The translations under genes and the position numbers were made by a program. The notes under the pieces are model-generated. The model worked only from the letters and a program-made list of their open reading frames with translations, was not told the DNA's origin and ran no database searches. This document shows positions 55,215-63,212 of a DNA stretch of 64,000 nucleotides, in pieces. How positions within the stretch are numbered: the first letter of the stretch is position 1; each line of letters opens with the position of its first letter. The stretch comes from Bradyrhizobium sp. SRS-191 (GTDB taxonomy: Bacteria > Pseudomonadota > Alphaproteobacteria > Rhizobiales > Xanthobacteraceae), in assembly GCF_024586915.1 (NCBI RefSeq), contig NZ_JANBVS010000001.1, positions 682,001-746,000 on the forward strand. The letters run 5' to 3'.

Positions 55215-55257
55215 GGAGCGGGTGAAGGGAATCGAACCCTCGTATTCAGCTTAGAAG
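55215..55257 (-). repeat. Truncated tRNA 3-prime half (att-like remnant)
   Basis: The minus strand carries a 43-nt tRNA 3-prime half: TTCTAAGC at the anticodon arm, then GGGTTCGATTCCC (the T-arm) and CACCCGCTCC (the acceptor end). It resembles the 3-prime half of tRNA-Gly(TCC), with one change in the anticodon. No 5-prime half follows. It lies just after the integrase pseudogene, like the intact integrase/tRNA-Leu pair to the right, so it is probably an old attachment-site scar. Confidence 0.6.
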
Positions 55258-55377
55258 TCTCGAAATACCGTAGTGTTTTCAGCGACCATTCTGACATTTT
55301 TGGTGTTTTTGGCCCATTGAGATCATTATAGAACTTCCCGTTGTCAGACGCGTTACTATGTTCAGCTTCGCAATCGG

Positions 55378-56568
55378 TTGCCGAAAATTCGGATCACAGC
55401 TGACTTCGGTACGAGCGCGTTCGATTGCGAAGTGGATGCTGCCGTGAAGGGGCAGATCGCTCTCTACGGCAATCCCGGCGACTATATGAACGCGCAAAAG
55501 CAGCGCGCTGAGCCCTGCCCTGCTCTACCGCTTTCGGCCCCCAAGCCCGGCACGCTACGCTGGTACTGGCATGGATACCGACAAAGCGACCATTGGCTTG
55601 GCGATCTCAGCGTCGGCCAAGAGGGTCTTGCCCCCTCGACGCGGCTGCAGAGGACCGGACTCATCGAAAGCCTTCTTGCCGAGAACGGCGAAAAGCCTTT
55701 CGCGGTTCTGAGCCGAAAGGTGATCAAGGCCGAGATGAAGGCGCGCACGCCGTCGCAGGCAGGCAACCTTTTGTCTGCGCTTCGTAGCATGGTGCGATGG
55801 ATGACCGACGAGGGCCACCTCAACGAAGACGACGATCCAACGATTGGGCTGCGATCTGGCAAGGCCAGGGCCTCGCGGGAAAGCGGCGGCTTTCTGCCCT
55901 GGACCGAGGAGGACATGACGCGTTATCGGGCTAGGTGGCCGCTTGGTACGGAGGCGCGGTTGATGTTCGACATCCTCCACTACACTTTTCTACGGCTGGG
56001 TGATGCTCACCGCTTCGGACCACCGCATCTGCGCCAGATCGTCCGCAAGATGGCAGTCCAGATTGCAACCGAGAAGAGCCGGGGCAACACCACCGTCACG
56101 GTGCCAGTGCACCCGGAATTTGCTGAGAGCCTGCGCGCGGCACGAGCGGCCAGCATCATCGGCGCTGAGGTCTTCACGGGCAAATGCGTGAGAGGCCGCG
56201 TCTTGCCGATGAACAAGAAAGCTTGGGCGATGAAGTTCAAGAAGTACGCCGTTCTAGGCGGCGTCAATGAGCCCAAGAAGAGCTGCCACGGGGTGCGCAA
56301 GGCGCGGGCGGAAGTGGCCGCCTATGCCGAATGTACCGAAAGCCAGATGATGGCAATGTTCGGGTGGACGGACCCAAAAATGCCTGCGCACTACATTGCT
56401 CAAGCCAACTGCGAGAAGCTGGGAATGAGCGGCATGGACAAGGTTGTCGCCTTCGATCAGGGCCAGTTGCTCGATGATTTTCTGCGAGGGCCTGAAGAAA
56501 ACAAGACAGGAACAGGCCACGGGAACGGAGTGGTAACATTCCCGGGTCACATCCGGAAAAAACTGTAA
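55378..56568 (+). CDS. Tyrosine-type site-specific integrase
   Basis: 396 residues. Catalytic residues in order: Arg206 (LRLGDA), Lys233 (TEKSRGNT), His304-x2-Arg307 (HGVRKAR), Trp330 (in place of the second His, FGWTDPKM) and Tyr339 (AHYIAQAN). A core-binding domain precedes (RLQRTGLIESLL, then SALRSMVRWMTDEGHL). The frame opens with TTG at 55378; no better start is visible. The gene ends 26 bp from the CCA end of tRNA-Leu(GAG) and points towards it, the usual arrangement for an element integrated in a tRNA. It probably integrated the stretch that reaches left to the repeat at 21139. Confidence 0.9.
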   Translation: MPKIRITADFGTSAFDCEVDAAVKGQIALYGNPGDYMNAQKQRAEPCPALPLSAPKPGTLRWYWHGYRQSDHWLGDLSVGQEGLAPSTRLQRTGLIESLLAENGEKPFAVLSRKVIKAEMKARTPSQAGNLLSALRSMVRWMTDEGHLNEDDDPTIGLRSGKARASRESGGFLPWTEEDMTRYRARWPLGTEARLMFDILHYTFLRLGDAHRFGPPHLRQIVRKMAVQIATEKSRGNTTVTVPVHPEFAESLRAARAASIIGAEVFTGKCVRGRVLPMNKKAWAMKFKKYAVLGGVNEPKKSCHGVRKARAEVAAYAECTESQMMAMFGWTDPKMPAHYIAQANCEKLGMSGMDKVVAFDQGQLLDDFLRGPEENKTGTGHGNGVVTFPGHIRKKL

Positions 56569-56593
56569 CGATATCAAGGGAAAATGTGGGTTT

Positions 56594-56610
56594 GTGGTGC
56601 GCTCGGAGGG
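56594..56610. repeat. Candidate attR at the tRNA-Leu 3-prime end
   Basis: A 17-bp direct repeat shared with 21139-21155. It covers the CCA and acceptor stem of tRNA-Leu(GAG), next to the end of the integrase gene. Confidence 0.6.
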
Positions 56611-56679
56611 ACTCGAACCCCCACGGTGTTACCCACTGCCACCTCAAGGCAGCGCGTCTACCAATTCCGCCACGAGCGC
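56595..56679 (-). tRNA. tRNA-Leu (anticodon GAG), CCA encoded
   Basis: On the minus strand: GCGCTCG acceptor, then GGCGGAATTGGTAGACGCG, anticodon arm TGCCTTGAGGTGGCA (anticodon GAG), a long variable arm, GGGTTCGAGTCCC T-arm and CGAGCGC-A-CCA. It is 85 nt with a class II variable arm, intact. Acceptor stem pairing is perfect over 7 bp. Confidence 0.95.
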
Positions 56680-56815
56680 TAAAAGAAGCCGGAGCCAGAG
56701 GAAACAGCGGCACCGGATCAGTGGCGCCCGTGTATCAAATCGATGTCGGGGCGACAAGGCCCGCCCTGCCCTAAAATACCGGATTGTGGATGGTTTTCGT
56801 GGCCGCCCCGGGAGG

Positions 56816-57112
56816 CTACCGCGTGGTCGGCGTCGGCGAGCGCGGCAGCATATGCTTGACCTCGACCGCAATGCGGTTGCGGTCGACCAGCACGACGCCG
56901 TTGGCGATCGGCAGGTTGTTGGCCAGCACCTTGACGTCGTCGGCCTCGGTGGCGTCCAGCTCGATGATGGCGCCGCGGGACAGCCGCAGAACCTGGTGGA
57001 TGGGCATGGAGCAGGTGCCGAGAACGACCATCAGGTCGACTGTCACTTTATCGAGGGTTGACACTGCGAGAGCACCGAAGTCACTGGATTCCGTTACCCG
57101 AGACATCACCAT
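56816..57112 (-). CDS. fliN: Flagellar motor switch protein FliN
   Basis: 98 residues from the ATG at 57112 (a second ATG at 57106 is equally possible). The C-terminal SpoA fold is clear: VDLMVVLGTCSMPIHQVLRLSRGAIIEL, then LANNLPIANGVVLVDRNRIAVEV. This is the FliN/FliM C-terminal domain of the flagellar C-ring, which controls rotation direction. It is an isolated copy; no other flagellar gene is in the window. It is divergent from lipB, with only 14 bp between the two starts, so each promoter must lie within or across the other's first codons. Confidence 0.85.
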   Translation of the reverse strand: MVMSRVTESSDFGALAVSTLDKVTVDLMVVLGTCSMPIHQVLRLSRGAIIELDATEADDVKVLANNLPIANGVVLVDRNRIAVEVKHMLPRSPTPTTR

Positions 57113-57126
57113 GTTGTGGTTAGCCA

Positions 57127-57849
57127 ATGGTTAACAGCCGCGAAACGCTCGACCTTTCCACCTTTGCCGGCCCGCCCGGCAACGCGGTCGCGTGGCGCAT
57201 TTCCGAGCAGCTGGTCGATTACGCCGAGGCGACCGCGGTCATGGAGGCCCGGGCGGCGGCGATCGCTGCCGGCGACGCCGAGGAGCTGGTCTGGCTGCTG
57301 GAGCATCCGCCGGTCTACACGTCCGGCACCTCGGGCAAGCCGGAGGATCTGCGCGACCCGCGCTTTCCGTTCATTGCGACAGGGCGCGGCGGCCAGGTCA
57401 CCTATCACGGCCCGGGCCAGCGCGTGGCCTATGTCATGCTCGACCTCAAGCGGCGCCGGCCGGATGTGCGCGCCTATGTCGCGGCGCTCGAGGAGACCAT
57501 CATCCGCACGCTCGACGCGTTCAGCGTCCGCGGCGAGCGGCGCGAGGATCGCGTCGGTGTCTGGGTCAAACGGCCCGACAAGGGCCAGGGCTTCGAGGAC
57601 AAGATCGCCGCGATCGGCGTGAGGCTGAAGCGCTGGGTGACGTTCCACGGCATCGCCATCAATGTCGAGCCCGACCTGTCGCACTTCCAGGCCATCGTGC
57701 CCTGCGGCGTCACCGATCCACGCTACGGCGTCACCAGCCTGGTCGATCTCGGCCTGCCCGTGACCATGGCCGATGTCGACGTGGCGCTCCGGCAGGCGTT
57801 CGAGAGCGTCTTTGGCGCCACAGTCGCGGCCCTGCCGGAGACCGCGTGA
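57127..57849 (+). CDS. lipB: Lipoyl(octanoyl) transferase LipB
   Basis: 240 residues. Transfers octanoyl from acyl-carrier protein to lipoyl domains of 2-oxo-acid dehydrogenases and the glycine-cleavage H protein. Family motifs: [13 protein letters not shown] (87-98), the catalytic Lys159 in [19 protein letters not shown], and the acyl-thioester Cys193 in [16 protein letters not shown]. The length is typical. The ribosome site is poor. It ends 2 bp before the stop of the convergent tautomerase, so no terminator fits between them. Confidence 0.95.
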   Translation: MVNSRETLDLSTFAGPPGNAVAWRISEQLVDYAEATAVMEARAAAIAAGDAEELVWLLEHPPVYTSGTSGKPEDLRDPRFPFIATGRGGQVTYHGPGQRVAYVMLDLKRRRPDVRAYVAALEETIIRTLDAFSVRGERREDRVGVWVKRPDKGQGFEDKIAAIGVRLKRWVTFHGIAINVEPDLSHFQAIVPCGVTDPRYGVTSLVDLGLPVTMADVDVALRQAFESVFGATVAALPETA

Positions 57850-57851
57850 GC

Positions 57852-58280
57852 TCAGGCGCCTCCCGGCTGCGGCGGCACGCCGAGCCTGGCGGCGATGTAG
57901 CGGCGCTCCTGGGTCAGCCCGCCGAAGCCGTAGGCATCGCCCCTGACCTCGTCGACATGCAGATAGGTCTCGTGATGCAGCGGCCCGATCAGCTCGGCCA
58001 TGCGCGCGAAGACTGCAGCGAGATAGGCCGCCTTCTCGTCCTTGGTGTTGGTGCCTTCGGTGACGTGGACGTCGATCCAATAGCTGGCGAGCCCCTGCTC
58101 CGCCAGCGAGGCGCCGCCGGCGAACCAGTCGGCCGGGTCGGCTTCCGAGACGATGACCGCGGTGACCTTGGGATCCTTGCCGAGAATGCGCGCCGTCAAC
58201 GCGGTGACGGCGTCCGCGATGTCCTTTTTCAGCGTGGGTGAGCGATGCGAGCTGGCATAGACGATGTTGATCAGGGGCAT
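57852..58280 (-). CDS. Tautomerase-family protein (4-oxalocrotonate tautomerase-like)
   Basis: 142 residues beginning MPLINIVYASSHRSPTLKKDIADAVTALTARILG. The N-terminal Pro2 after Met removal is the catalytic base of the tautomerase superfamily, and the PLI-x-I-x-Y start fits. It is about twice the length of the classic 62-residue enzyme, as in single-chain members. Substrate unknown. It is divergent from a LysR-family gene that probably controls it through the dyad between them. Confidence 0.85.
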   Translation of the reverse strand: MPLINIVYASSHRSPTLKKDIADAVTALTARILGKDPKVTAVIVSEADPADWFAGGASLAEQGLASYWIDVHVTEGTNTKDEKAAYLAAVFARMAELIGPLHHETYLHVDEVRGDAYGFGGLTQERRYIAARLGVPPQPGGA

Positions 58281-58354
58281 GGTGGGCTCTTTCTCATGAA
58301 CGGCGGCAAGGCCGCCTGCGAACCAGAACCTAGCGCGTGACCCATCATTTCTGT

Positions 58355-58386
58355 ATGCTATCATGACGGATATCAATGATAAGCAT
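58355..58386. promoter_or_regulatory. Candidate LysR operator
   Basis: The imperfect dyad ATGCTATCA (58355-58363) / TGATAAGCAT (58377-58386), with one extra T in one arm, lies between the divergent tautomerase and LysR genes and immediately before the LysR start at 58392. This is typical of LysR autoregulatory sites. Confidence 0.5.
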
Positions 58387-58391
58387 TTGAA

Positions 58392-59249
58392 ATGACTCCG
58401 ACGCTCGACATCGCGGCGGTCCGCGCCTTCCTGCTGGTCTCCGACCTGCAAAGCTTCACGCGCTCGGCCGAGGCGCTGGGCACGACCCAGGCCGCCGTCA
58501 GCCTGAAGCTGCAGCGGTTGGAGGCTGCGCTCGGAAAGCGGCTGCTGGAGCGCTCCCCGCGCGCCGTGCGGCTCACGGCCGATGGCGCGGCCTTCGTCGA
58601 CAACGCCCGCGCCCTCGTCGCGGCCCATGATCTCGCGCTGGCCGGGACGCCCCGCATCCGGCCGCGGCTCGCGCTCGGCATCAGCGATCATGCCGCGGGC
58701 CCGGAGCTGGTCCCCATGCTGCAGCAGTATCACGCCATCACCACGGAGCTCGCTTTGTCGGTCGGCATCGGCTTCTCGCGCGACCTGCTCGACCTGTACG
58801 ACGCGGGCGAACTCGATGCGATCATCATCCGCCAGGAGGCCTCGCGTCGCGGCGGCGAGAGCCTCGCCGATGACGAGTTCGGCTGGTTCGCGAGCCCTCG
58901 ATTTCGTGCGCCCGCCGGCGGCCCGCTGCCGCTCGCCACGCTGGCCGCACCGTGCGGCGTACGTGCCCTTGCGGTACGCGCGCTGGACAAGGCGAAATTG
59001 TCCTTTGTCGAGACCTTCGTCGGCGGCGGTGTCGGCGCAGTCGTGGCGGCCGCACAGGCCGGGCTTGCAGTCGCACCGCTGGCGCGCCGAATCGCTCCGG
59101 CAGGTCTGGTCGATAGCGGCCCAGCCCTTGGCTTGCCGAAGCTCGGCCGGTCGAAGGTCATCCTTCATGCCAAGGTCAGCGACGCTGCCAAACGCGCGGC
59201 GTTGCGCACACTGGCGGCGGCGTTCCGAAGCGCTTCGCTGTCGAAGTAA
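58392..59249 (+). CDS. LysR-family transcriptional regulator
   Basis: 285 residues. The N-terminal helix-turn-helix is typical: IAAVRAFLLVSDLQSFTRSAEALGTTQAAVSLKLQRLEAALGKRLLERSPRAVRLT. A two-lobe effector-binding domain follows (RLALGISDHAAGPELVPML, then DLYDAGELDAIIIRQE). Divergent from the tautomerase gene with a dyad in the gap, so it likely regulates that gene and itself. Effector unknown. Confidence 0.92.
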   Translation: MTPTLDIAAVRAFLLVSDLQSFTRSAEALGTTQAAVSLKLQRLEAALGKRLLERSPRAVRLTADGAAFVDNARALVAAHDLALAGTPRIRPRLALGISDHAAGPELVPMLQQYHAITTELALSVGIGFSRDLLDLYDAGELDAIIIRQEASRRGGESLADDEFGWFASPRFRAPAGGPLPLATLAAPCGVRALAVRALDKAKLSFVETFVGGGVGAVVAAAQAGLAVAPLARRIAPAGLVDSGPALGLPKLGRSKVILHAKVSDAAKRAALRTLAAAFRSASLSK

Positions 59250-59308
59250 TTGACGCGGACCCGACGTCATGTAGCATGGGCTAACATTCGAAGCTCAGGA
59301 GAAGCGGC

Positions 59309-60385
59309 TTGAACCGTCTCTTGACCGCAACTGACCTCGTCAGCGCTTCACCAAAGCCGAGCCCGGCGACCACGGGCACATCCGGCGTTGCTTCGAGCGG
59401 CGTTGCTTCGAGTGGCCTCGAACCTCTGCATCGCCACGCCTTGATTCGAACCTCCAGCGCCGAGGTGCTGCGCGACCTCGCGAACCGGAAGCTCGGCGCC
59501 GACCGCATCGACTTTCGCCACGCCGAACGTTTCGAGGCGGTGGTCAACCTGATCGAGCTCCAGACCATCGGCCTCGCCTTCGGCACCACCACCTGCGACC
59601 TGGTTTCCGACCACCGGCCCGCCGATTTCATCCGCCTGCAGATCGCTACGAGGGGACGCGCCGTCAGTTGCGCCCGCGGCGAGGCCACCGATGTCAGCGA
59701 GCAGCAGTTCGCGGTCGCGCCGGCGGGCGTGCCGTGGCAGATGGCCTGCCAAGGCGGCCACCGGCGGCTCACGTTGCGGCTCGATCCGAAGGTGTTGCAA
59801 CAGCGGCTCGCAGCGTTGATCGGCGTGCAGCCGCGCGCCGACTATGCGATCGACGCCGCCATCCCCTCCGCCGATCCGCAGGCCCGCAGCCTGCTCCGCC
59901 TGCTCGAATTCCTGACCACCCAGCTCAGCGAGCAGGATGCCGCCTTTCCGGTTGCCGTCTACCGCGAGTTGGAAGAGGCGGTGCACGTCGCCTTTCTCTG
60001 CGCCAGCCGCCACCGTTTCCGCGATATGCTGATCGATCCGGCGCCGATGCCCGACTTCGGACTGGTCAAGCGGCTCGAAGACTACATCGAGGCCAATTGG
60101 CACGAGCCGATCACGATCGAGCGCCTGGCGCGCGAGGCCGGCGTCAGCGCCCGCTCGATCTTCCGCGTGTTCGAGCGCGTGCGCGGCTACTCACCTATGG
60201 CCTTCGCCAAGGCGGTGCGCCTGCGCCGCGCGCATGAGATGCTGCGCTCGGGCGATCCCGCGGTGACCGTGGCCGGCGCCGCCGCGGCCTGCAACTTCAC
60301 CAATGCCGGTCACTTCGCCCGCTACTACCGCGCCACGTTCGGCGAGCTGCCGTCGGCGACGGCCGCTCGCTCCGCTCGGTCGTGA
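59309..60385 (+). CDS. AraC-family transcriptional regulator
   Basis: 358 residues from a TTG at 59309, preceded by AGGAG at good spacing. The N-terminal ~230 residues are an AraC-binding-like sensor (RLQIATRGRAVSCARGE, then FAVAPAGVPWQMACQGGHRRLTLRL). The C-terminal ~100 residues have two helix-turn-helix units (ITIERLAREAGVSARSIFRVFERVRGYSPMAFAKAVRLRRAHEML, then AAAACNFTNAGHFARYYRATFGELPS). A 15-bp tandem repeat at 59384-59413 encodes GVASSGVASSG in the N-terminal tail. Its target is not evident. Confidence 0.9.
   Translation: MNRLLTATDLVSASPKPSPATTGTSGVASSGVASSGLEPLHRHALIRTSSAEVLRDLANRKLGADRIDFRHAERFEAVVNLIELQTIGLAFGTTTCDLVSDHRPADFIRLQIATRGRAVSCARGEATDVSEQQFAVAPAGVPWQMACQGGHRRLTLRLDPKVLQQRLAALIGVQPRADYAIDAAIPSADPQARSLLRLLEFLTTQLSEQDAAFPVAVYRELEEAVHVAFLCASRHRFRDMLIDPAPMPDFGLVKRLEDYIEANWHEPITIERLAREAGVSARSIFRVFERVRGYSPMAFAKAVRLRRAHEMLRSGDPAVTVAGAAAACNFTNAGHFARYYRATFGELPSATAARSARS
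59384..59413 (+). repeat. 15-bp tandem duplication in the AraC gene
   Basis: GGCGTTGCTTCGAGC is followed by a copy that differs only in its last base. It adds five residues to a flexible N-terminal region. Confidence 0.75.
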
Positions 60386-60390
60386 GCAGC

Positions 60391-61827
60391 TCACAGGATC
60401 GCCTCCAGCGCGCTGCGCAGACTCTGGTGGCGGAACACGAAGCCGGTCGACAGCGCCTTGTTCGGCACGACGCGCTGGCCGCCGAGCAGCAACTCCTCGG
60501 CGAAGTCGCCGCCGAGACGGCGCAGCAGGCCGGCGGGAACGCGTAGCCGCGCGGGACGCCGCAGGCAGCGCGCGAGTTCGGCGGTGAAGGCGATGTTCCG
60601 CACGGGCAGCGGTGCCGTGGCGTTGACGGGCCCGCTGATTGCCTCGGTCGCAATGACATGCGCGATCAGACGGACCAGATCGTCGCGCTCGATCCACGAC
60701 ATCCATTGCGCGCCGGAGCCGAACGGACCGCCCAGGCCGAACTCGAACGGCGTCAGCATGCGGGACAGGAAGCCGCCGTCGCGACCGACGACGAGCCCGA
60801 TGCGCAGCAGCGTCACGCGCACGCCATGTGGTTCCGCTCCGCGCGCGGCCTCCTCCCAAGCGTCGCAGAGGTCATGGCTGAAACAGGCATGCGACTTGGC
60901 CGATTCCGTCAGCGGCTGGTCCTGCCACAGGCCATACCAGCCGATCGCCGAGCCATTCACCAGCACCTTCGGCTTGCGCTCGAGCCGCGCGATCAGGGCG
61001 ACGACGGCCTCGGTCGTGGCGAGCCGCGACTGCAGGATCGCCGCGCGCTTGGCCGCGGTCCACGGCGCGTTGCCGATCGGCTCGCCGGCGAGATTGACGA
61101 TCGCATCGATGCGGGTATCCGAAGCGACCTGATCGAGGTTGGTGAGCAAGGTCAGCGGCGGCGGCAGGTGAGCTGCCTTGGCCGGGTCGCGCACCAGCGC
61201 GATCACGTGATGGCCGGACGAGGCAAGGCTCGCAACGAGACGCGCGCCGATGAAACCGGTGGCGCCTGTGATGAGGATCGTCTGTGCCGCCGGGAGCGCC
61301 GCGACCAGTCCGCTCGCGTCAGGCTGGGACATTCGCCCGAGCCGCGCGGCGGCCGCGAAGTCACGCAGGCCGCACAGGCCGGCGCCGATGGCGGCCGCGG
61401 CGGCGATCCAGCTCAGAAGGCCGGCATGGGCAAGCACGACGGCCGAAGGCTGCATCGCCCAGTCGACGAGCAAGGGGACCAGCAGCATCAGGATGGCGCC
61501 ATAATTGATGGCGAGCAATGTGTGATTGATGCGCTCGCTCGGCGGCAGCTTGCGCGTCAGATCCTCCTCCACAAAATCCGTCAGGGTGATCGCGATCTCG
61601 GCGACGAGCACCGTGAGCACGAGAATTGCGAACAGTCCATGCGGCTCGCACCAGCCGAGAACGGCAAACAGCAGCGCATAGAGCAGATTGCGGATGCCGT
61701 GCAGCTTCAGCTCATTCCGCTGCGACGGGCGCCACGCGAGGCGCTCGGTGAACTCGTGATGATAGAAGGTGTCGAACACCCCCATCACGATCTGGACGGC
61801 GATCAAAGACCAGAGCAGCGGCGTCAT
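60391..61827 (-). CDS. Membrane region fused to TIGR01777-type epimerase
   Basis: 478 residues. Residues 1-165 hold about five hydrophobic helices (MTPLLWSLIAVQIVMGVFDTFYHHEF, LLYALLFAVLGW, ILVLTVLVAEIAITL, YGAILMLLVPLLVDW, AGLLSWIAAAAAIGAGL). From about 180 comes an NAD(P)-binding SDR epimerase domain of the TIGR01777/YfcH type (ILITGATGFIGARLVASLASSGHHVIALVRD, NLAGEPIGNAPWTAAKRAAILQSR, NGSAIGWYG). GGGAG precedes the ATG, which overlaps the stop of the DUF4166 gene. It probably forms an operon with that gene and the GbsR-like regulator upstream. Confidence 0.85.
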   Translation of the reverse strand: MTPLLWSLIAVQIVMGVFDTFYHHEFTERLAWRPSQRNELKLHGIRNLLYALLFAVLGWCEPHGLFAILVLTVLVAEIAITLTDFVEEDLTRKLPPSERINHTLLAINYGAILMLLVPLLVDWAMQPSAVVLAHAGLLSWIAAAAAIGAGLCGLRDFAAAARLGRMSQPDASGLVAALPAAQTILITGATGFIGARLVASLASSGHHVIALVRDPAKAAHLPPPLTLLTNLDQVASDTRIDAIVNLAGEPIGNAPWTAAKRAAILQSRLATTEAVVALIARLERKPKVLVNGSAIGWYGLWQDQPLTESAKSHACFSHDLCDAWEEAARGAEPHGVRVTLLRIGLVVGRDGGFLSRMLTPFEFGLGGPFGSGAQWMSWIERDDLVRLIAHVIATEAISGPVNATAPLPVRNIAFTAELARCLRRPARLRVPAGLLRRLGGDFAEELLLGGQRVVPNKALSTGFVFRHQSLRSALEAIL

Positions 61828-62483
61828 GGCGAGGACTCCCGGAACACGGCGCTCTGGCGGATGATCCGGCCGAAGCGCGGATGGACGATCTCGAGCGCGA
61901 AGCGGAAGGCGCCGGCGCCGAGATCGGAATGGGTGACGGTGAGATGTCCAGGCGTGAGCCAGGACGGCAGCGTCCAGCGCCGGCCCGCGAGTGCGATCGT
62001 ATAGCCGGCACTCTGAAAGGCGAGCGCACCATCGGTCACGCAGACGCGCAGGCTCATGCTCAGGCCCCAGCCGAGATACTCCTCGAGCCCGGTCGGACCG
62101 GCGAAGCGCTTCGCGGAATGAATGACCTGAGGAAACCCGTGCGGACGGCCGCAGACGCGGGTCCAGATCTGGCCGCCGCTCGCGGCATCCTCCGTGACCG
62201 TGACGATCAGCGGCACGCCGGCGTTGGCGCTGGTCGGCAGCGGCCCGCCGATCAGCCGCGCGGCTTGCGCGAACCAGAAGCCGGCGCGGCTCATCTCGGC
62301 CTGATCGACTTCGCCGACATAGACGACCGTCGCCCCGTCGGTGAGCCGCTTGGAGAAGCGCCGCCAGATCGAGACCGGCAGCCGTCCCCAATCCTCCGGC
62401 GACAGCAGCGCGCGAAACCTGTGATCGTCGTGAAGCCTGGCATTGGCGGGCGCTGCGGATCCAAGATGTCGTAGACTCACCAT
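61824..62483 (-). CDS. DUF4166-family protein
   Basis: 219 residues from the ATG at 62483, with GGAGGG upstream. The run RFRALLSPEDWGRLPVSIWRRFSKRL, then GLEEYLGWGLSMSLRV, then FALEIVHPRFGRIIRQSAVFR fits DUF4166, a family often placed beside or fused to SDR epimerase or saccharopine-dehydrogenase-like proteins. No catalytic role is established that I know. Overlaps the epimerase start by 4 bp (ATGA). Confidence 0.8.
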   Translation of the reverse strand: MVSLRHLGSAAPANARLHDDHRFRALLSPEDWGRLPVSIWRRFSKRLTDGATVVYVGEVDQAEMSRAGFWFAQAARLIGGPLPTSANAGVPLIVTVTEDAASGGQIWTRVCGRPHGFPQVIHSAKRFAGPTGLEEYLGWGLSMSLRVCVTDGALAFQSAGYTIALAGRRWTLPSWLTPGHLTVTHSDLGAGAFRFALEIVHPRFGRIIRQSAVFRESSP

Positions 62484-62500
62484 GACGCCCTCCACTTCAC

Positions 62501-63070
62501 CTAATCGCTGCCGGACCTGGATCGTCCCAATGGCAGCAGGTTTGCAATCTTCTCGCCGAGCTTGATCAGCGCGACCAGACGCGGCCGCGGCACCTTCAGC
62601 ATCTGCACGTACCAGCGGTCGACCAACTCGGTGAATGCGAGCATGTCCTTCAGGCGCTTGCTCGCCACAGTGCTGATGCCGGGATCGGCCGTCGCCTCCG
62701 CGACGCAGGCGCGCAACGCCGCGATGGCGGGATCGATCTCGCGCTGCTTGCGGCCCGCGGCGATGCGCTGCGCCACCTCCCAGATGTCGGTCTCCGCCTC
62801 GAAATGATCGCGGCGATCGCCGAGGATCGGCACCCTCCGGATCAGGTCCCAGGCGAGCAGCTCCTTCAGCGAGTTCGAGACGTTGGAGCGGGCCATGCCG
62901 AGCGTGTCGGCGATGTCCTCCGCGGTCATCGGTCTCTCCGCGAGATACAACAGACCGTGGATCTGGCTCACCGAGCGGTTCACGCCCCACTGGTCGCCCA
63001 TGTCGCCCCAGTTGAGGATGAAGCGCTCGACCGCGGGAGGAAGTTTCTTTTTGCCGGTTGTTTCTGTCAT
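62501..63070 (-). CDS. GbsR/MarR-type transcriptional regulator
   Basis: 189 residues from the ATG at 63070. The winged helix is clear: SVSQIHGLLYLAERPMTAEDIADTLGMARSNVSNSLKELLAWDLIRRVPILGDRRDHFEAE, with the GbsR-type N-terminus VERFILNWGDMGDQWGVNRS. The start codon lies inside a perfect 18-bp palindrome, indicating autorepression. It is the first gene of the operon with DUF4166 and the epimerase, 17 bp ahead of the former, and divergent from a methyltransferase. Confidence 0.9.
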   Translation of the reverse strand: MTETTGKKKLPPAVERFILNWGDMGDQWGVNRSVSQIHGLLYLAERPMTAEDIADTLGMARSNVSNSLKELLAWDLIRRVPILGDRRDHFEAETDIWEVAQRIAAGRKQREIDPAIAALRACVAEATADPGISTVASKRLKDMLAFTELVDRWYVQMLKVPRPRLVALIKLGEKIANLLPLGRSRSGSD

Positions 63071-63078
63071 GACAGAAA
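63061..63078. promoter_or_regulatory. Perfect palindrome over the GbsR start codon
   Basis: TTTCTGTCATGACAGAAA is an 18-bp perfect palindrome; the minus-strand ATG at 63070-63068 is at its centre. It is probably the operator for the regulator itself. Confidence 0.65.
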
Positions 63079-63212
63079 TATCTGACTGACGAGATCGATT
63101 GTCAAGAGCGGCCTCGAGATGAACCGGGGTGGCGGCTGGCGAGACGGACATCCAGGTGCACATCCCGCTTCCGGCAACGACCACCCCTGCCCCGTTGGAA
63201 CAGGAGCAAGCC

